Of a stretch of DNA of 8,292 nt, positions 5,978 through 8,292 are shown in pieces. Below the pieces are notes generated by a model, which was given only the letters and a program-made list of their open reading frames with translations, made no database searches and was not told where the DNA came from. Source of the stretch: Microcaldota archaeon. GTDB taxonomy: Archaea; Micrarchaeota; Micrarchaeia; Norongarragalinales; UBA8480. The position numbers and the translations under genes are program-made. How positions within the stretch are numbered: the first letter of the stretch is position 1; every line of letters begins with the position of its first letter. Location: assembly GCA_030697615.1 (NCBI GenBank), contig JAUYPK010000038.1:1-8292 (forward strand). Reading direction: 5' to 3'.

Positions 5978-5985
5978 CTCCCCCC
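5978..5985 (-). promoter_or_regulatory. G-rich ribosome binding site for the DsbA-like gene
   Basis: Minus-strand GGGGGGAG lies ten bases before the TTG codon at 5967 and decides the choice of that non-ATG start. It follows a TTTTTTATAA stretch that may be the TATA box. Confidence 0.55.
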
Positions 5986-6020
5986 TTATAAAAAAGTTTT
6001 TAGTACCATTTGTTACACTA

Positions 6021-6034
6021 GTTAAATATTTAAC
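6021..6034. promoter_or_regulatory. Perfect 14-base palindrome in the divergent DsbA/sigma-like promoter region
   Basis: GTTAAATATTTAAC is self-complementary and lies midway in the 126-base gap between the two divergent genes. It could be an operator acting on both, or a symmetric TATA element. AT-rich palindromes can arise by chance. Confidence 0.4.
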
Positions 6035-6059
6035 CCCTTTGGTTTAAAGTTCCGGAGTG

Positions 6060-6067
6060 TTTTAAAA
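6060..6067 (+). promoter_or_regulatory. TATA-like box for the sigma-like gene
   Basis: TTTTAAAA is centred about 30 bases before the ATG at 6094. The bases just before the ATG (AATTAATTATAAT) hold no Shine-Dalgarno site, so a leaderless or short-leader message is likely. Confidence 0.45.
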
Positions 6068-6093
6068 CAAAGTAAAACCAAATTAATTATAAT

Positions 6094-6936
6094 ATGTTAC
6101 AACGGCCTTTGATGAAGTACTTTCAACGCCAGCAGTATGAAAATGTCAACGCAATACTTAGCCACGTTAATGCAATTTCACAGCGGTTAAAGCAAAGGGA
6201 ACAAATTGAAACAAGTAAAAAACTGCCAAGACCAATAATTCTTTCCCAGCTTGGTCAAGCGGTTTTTAGGGTTGCTCCTCGTTTTAGAAGCGCGGGTTAC
6301 CCATCAAAAGCAATTACAAATGAAGTAAAACGCAGGTACTTTCCCCGCTTGACTAATAGTAATAACGTTGGACGGCATGTGAAACGCCTTATTGATATGA
6401 AACTGCTTAAAACACCTCCAAAAAAACTACCACGATTAAGGGCAGCTACGCGTGGGTTGGTTGAAAACCACTTACACTTTGTAGAAGAGGTATTGGAAAA
6501 AGGCCATAGTTACTTGCCTGAAGACTGGAAAATATTTCTCACAATCAGAGAAGCTCAAAAACTTGGCAGAAAAGGGTTGAAGCGCGGCATTGAAACACAT
6601 GACCCAAAACTAGGTTTTCACTTTGGAGGCTATTTAAAAATGCGCATAGCTGCAAAAATAGAGGGGGAAATTGCAAAGCGGCGCAACGCTGCAAAGAACC
6701 ATAAGCCGCAAAAGAAAAAAGAAGAACGAAGAATTGCAAAGCCACAGTTTAACTTAGACAAACTGCGCATCAAACTGAATCGATTAATGAAAAAAACCAA
6801 TAGAAAACACTACATTGGGGTATTTGCACTTGTCGAACAAGGGCACACTTATGAACAAATTGCTGAAGAACTAGGCGTGAGAAAACAAGCAGTGCACGCA
6901 ACTTACAAACGCGCAGCTCAACTAGCCAACACATAG
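6094..6936 (+). CDS. Sigma-70-like DNA-binding protein (winged helix, region 2-like and HTH)
   Basis: A basic 280-residue protein. Residues 48-108 look like a winged helix, with NVGRHVKRLIDMKLLKT (91-107) as recognition helix and wing. Residues 121-196 match sigma-70 region 2: LVENHLHFVEEVL (122-134), then GLKRGIETHDPKLGFHFGGY (161-180) and KMRIAAKIEGEI (182-193), compared with the bacterial pattern GLxRAxxxFDPxxGxxFxxYxxxxIRxAI. The residues aligning with the polymerase-clamp contacts of bacterial region 2.2 are not well kept. After a Lys-rich linker (200-216) comes a helix-turn-helix (238-277, GHTYEQIAEELGVRKQAVHA). Archaea use TBP/TFB and normally lack sigma factors, so this is probably a specialised regulator; its target is unknown. 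It ends at a TAG, beyond which region 4.2-like coding continues in another frame, so the gene may be split. M7 (6112) is an alternative start. Confidence 0.75.
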   Translation: MLQRPLMKYFQRQQYENVNAILSHVNAISQRLKQREQIETSKKLPRPIILSQLGQAVFRVAPRFRSAGYPSKAITNEVKRRYFPRLTNSNNVGRHVKRLIDMKLLKTPPKKLPRLRAATRGLVENHLHFVEEVLEKGHSYLPEDWKIFLTIREAQKLGRKGLKRGIETHDPKLGFHFGGYLKMRIAAKIEGEIAKRRNAAKNHKPQKKKEERRIAKPQFNLDKLRIKLNRLMKKTNRKHYIGVFALVEQGHTYEQIAEELGVRKQAVHATYKRAAQLANT

Positions 6937-6944
6937 CTCCGCGA

Positions 6945-7109
6945 TTGAAAAAGCATCTGGTTAAAAAAATTCGCGGCGTCCACGCAGTGATATCTGGTTT
7001 AACGTTAATAGGACACACACAAACAGAAATAGGCTCGCATTTCAACGTAACTCGTGAAAGAATACGGCAGATTCAAAACAAAGTTATAAAAAAAATAGGC
7101 CAAACCTAA
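6945..7109 (+). pseudogene. Sigma-70 region 4.2-like HTH segment, apparent -1 frame continuation of the preceding gene
   Basis: In the frame one base behind the upstream gene, DNA from 6867 to the TAA at 7107-7109 is open. From 6945 it encodes 54 residues including LIGHTQTEIGSHFNVTRERI and RQIQNKVIKKIG. This is close to the sigma-70 region 4.2 consensus (TLxEIGxxFxVTRERIRQIExKALxKL). It aligns without gaps to the HTH at the end of the upstream gene (both start GHT, with I and V in register), so the two are tandem copies. The only nearby starts are TTG 6945 and GTG 6987, and neither has a ribosome site. A joined protein of about 338 residues would have region 2 followed by two HTHs, like a sigma factor. 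Causes could be a sequencing indel, a true mutation, or programmed frameshifting, although no classic slippery heptamer is visible at 6868-6936. Confidence 0.65.
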
Positions 7110-7984
7110 GACATAATCGCGTTTGCAATCGCTTTCGACGCATCTAGCACAGCGTATTTAGATGAGATTGTGTTTGACGCAGCGACGTACTTTATGCCGT
7201 TGCGCCGTAGTTTATCGCCGGCTGCTTGAGTCATTAAGTGCACGCAAACCGCGGAAACACTCTTCGCTCCCATCCGCTTTAGATGCTTCGCTGCGCCGAG
7301 AATAGTGCCGCCAGTTGAAATAATATCATCTACAATCACAACGTTTTTGCCGCGGCACTCCACATTTGCAACAGCAGTGTGCTTTATTCTACTTCCAGAA
7401 ACTCTCTTTTTTAGAAAAGTGTCGTACCCACTTCCAACAAGCTTGGCAACTTCACGACCAACACGGTGGGATTCAATATCTGGACCAACCACAACCGCGT
7501 CTTTGCCAATATTTTTCTTAATCCAAACCGCCATCTCATGTGGAATAGAAACATTGGCCGCTTTTATTGAAAACAGCGTTGAAAGCGAATCGACACGGTG
7601 TAAGTGCGCTGCAACGGTGTAAAACTCATCTGCCCCAGCGTGTTGAATTAAGTGTGAAACTATTTTGTTACTTACAATTTCACCCTCGTGAAAGCGCTTA
7701 TCTTGCCGCGCGTAGCACAGGTAAGGCGCAACTACAATCACTTTCTTTGCACCTAGTTCCTTGGCGGTTTTAATTGCAAATACAAGTTCAACTAAACTAT
7801 CGTTTGGATTTGGCGACAGCGGCTGTACAAGCACAACCGTTTGACCTGATAATTTTGTTTGGAATTTTAAGTGTAGTTCGCCGTCTGGAAAAACTTCTTT
7901 CCACAATTCGCCGTAACCAGCACGCAAGTGGCCGGCTAACTTTTTACCGATTGCCTTGCCATTAGAACAAGCTATAACTAACAT
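7106..7984 (-). CDS. prs: Ribose-phosphate pyrophosphokinase (PRPP synthase)
   Basis: Makes 5-phosphoribosyl 1-pyrophosphate from ribose 5-phosphate and ATP for nucleotide, His and cofactor synthesis; cytoplasmic. It has 292 residues from the ATG at 7984. Motifs in order: FPDGE (32-36), the ATP-binding PYLCYARQDKRF (87-98), a His-containing segment AAHLHR (125-130), GPDIES (167-172), the flexible-loop KKRVSGSRI (192-200) and the PRPP/ribose-phosphate loop VVIVDDIISTGGT (215-227). The usual Asp of the DxH segment is Ala here. A longer frame from TTG 8041 would add a hydrophobic stretch, but a TATA box sits inside that extension at 26 bases before the inner ATG, so the short form is chosen. Its stop overlaps the end of the convergent sigma-like coding by three bases. 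Confidence 0.95.
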   Translation of the reverse strand: MLVIACSNGKAIGKKLAGHLRAGYGELWKEVFPDGELHLKFQTKLSGQTVVLVQPLSPNPNDSLVELVFAIKTAKELGAKKVIVVAPYLCYARQDKRFHEGEIVSNKIVSHLIQHAGADEFYTVAAHLHRVDSLSTLFSIKAANVSIPHEMAVWIKKNIGKDAVVVGPDIESHRVGREVAKLVGSGYDTFLKKRVSGSRIKHTAVANVECRGKNVVIVDDIISTGGTILGAAKHLKRMGAKSVSAVCVHLMTQAAGDKLRRNGIKYVAASNTISSKYAVLDASKAIANAIMS

Positions 7985-8006
7985 GAAAAGAAAAACGGAA
8001 AAGGAG

Positions 8007-8014
8007 TATAAAAA
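8007..8014 (-). promoter_or_regulatory. TATA box of the PRPP synthase gene
   Basis: Minus-strand TTTTTATA is centred 26-27 bases before the ATG at 7984. There is no Shine-Dalgarno site in the intervening sequence, so this is a textbook leaderless archaeal promoter. It decides the start codon. Confidence 0.6.
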
Positions 8015-8045
8015 CAAACGCAATAGAAAAAGTCGCACCAATATA

Positions 8046-8070
8046 GGATAAGTGATTTTTTCACCTATCC
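8046..8070. promoter_or_regulatory. Inverted repeat upstream of the PRPP synthase promoter
   Basis: GGATA-a-GTGA, a 5-base T loop, then TCAC-c-TATCC: a nine-pair stem with one mismatch. It lies about 35 bases upstream of the prs TATA box and 17 bases past the acylphosphatase stop codon. It may be an operator for prs or end the acylphosphatase transcript. It lacks a following T-run on the minus strand, so an operator is slightly favoured. Confidence 0.4.
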
Positions 8071-8086
8071 GATACTAAGGTTAAAA

Positions 8087-8292
8087 TCAATAGTCAACTT
8101 CAAACCCTTCGTAGCTTCGCCAAGCTGGCTCGAAGTTTTTCTCACCTTCCCAATAAATTTCAACCCTTTCCACATTTGGGCCAAAAAAGCCGCTTGGTTT
8201 TACGCTTTTAACCGTTTCAAGGAACTTTTCAATTGCCGCTTTATCGCCGTCGAGAAAAACTTTTACGCCTTGCGGTTCGTTGCGGCAAATGC
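8087..8292 (-). CDS. Acylphosphatase-like protein, C-terminal fragment
   Basis: The last 68 codons of a gene cut by the right edge, ending with TGA at 8089-8087. The visible part starts ICRNEPQGVKVFLDGD. This fits acylphosphatase around the catalytic Asn (xxRNxPxGxVxVxxxGD), followed by a helix (AAIEKFLETV), GPNVERVEIYW (compare GPxxAxVxxVxV) and the closing YEGFEVDY strand. The loop before GP is longer than usual. The N-terminal half with the catalytic Arg is outside the window, so activity cannot be judged. If complete, it would hydrolyse acyl phosphates in the cytoplasm. It ends about 100 bases before prs on the same strand, but the prs TATA box suggests separate transcription. Confidence 0.75.
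   Translation of the reverse strand, partial: ICRNEPQGVKVFLDGDKAAIEKFLETVKSVKPSGFFGPNVERVEIYWEGEKNFEPAWRSYEGFEVDY

Noticed and set aside
6868..6936. Classic -1 slippery heptamer (X XXY YYZ) at the frame junction
   Set aside because: Reading the codons in frame shows no such heptamer, so programmed frameshifting of the usual type is not supported by eye.
7985..8041. N-terminal hydrophobic extension of PRPP synthase from TTG 8041
   Set aside because: The TATA box lies inside it at the right distance for the inner ATG, and PRPP synthases begin at the MLVIACSNGK-type strand; a cytoplasmic enzyme needs no signal peptide.
1..8292. tRNA genes, rRNA, transposases or inverted terminal repeats of mobile elements
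   Set aside because: None was seen on reading both strands; the phosphatase cassette has no flanking direct or inverted repeats that I could find.

Overview
The window is from an archaeal chromosome. Running leftward on the minus strand are eL30, a KH-domain-only NusA, uS12, uS7 and the first 33 residues of elongation factor 2. This is the archaeal 'str' order, and the eL30 and short NusA are archaeal forms. Several genes have a TATA-like box about 26-30 bases before the start codon, the spacing of leaderless archaeal transcripts. Base composition is moderately AT-rich. I cannot name the lineage; a small-genome uncultivated (DPANN-like) archaeon would fit, but that is inference.

Layout: 1-98, start of the EF-2 gene. 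158-2263, a secreted purple-acid-phosphatase-like enzyme with two Cys-rich repeats at its C-terminus. 2264-2475, a spacer holding a symmetric three-box operator-like element and a T-tract terminator. 2476-2775, a 99-residue exported protein built of GVLMxP repeats, with a run of ten G between its TATA box and start. 2830-2964, a 44-residue protein with its own promoter. 3040-4913, the uS7, uS12, NusA and eL30 genes. 5077-5967, a membrane-anchored DsbA-like oxidoreductase. 6094-7109 (plus strand), a divergently transcribed sigma-70-like protein, apparently split by a frameshift. 7106-7984, PRPP synthase (minus). 8087-8292, the end of an acylphosphatase-like gene (minus).

The most unusual items are these. 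(1) A plus-strand gene in an archaeon combines an apparent winged-helix domain, a sigma-70 region-2-like segment and a helix-turn-helix; a near-consensus region 4.2 follows directly in another frame. (2) The str operon is interrupted between uS7 and EF-2 by a cassette of secreted or small proteins. (3) An unrecognised exported GVLMxP-repeat protein sits behind a G10 tract. (4) uS12 carries altered residues in two decoding-centre motifs. No CRISPR array, tRNA, rRNA or transposase was found. No stretch over 300 bases lacks a gene.
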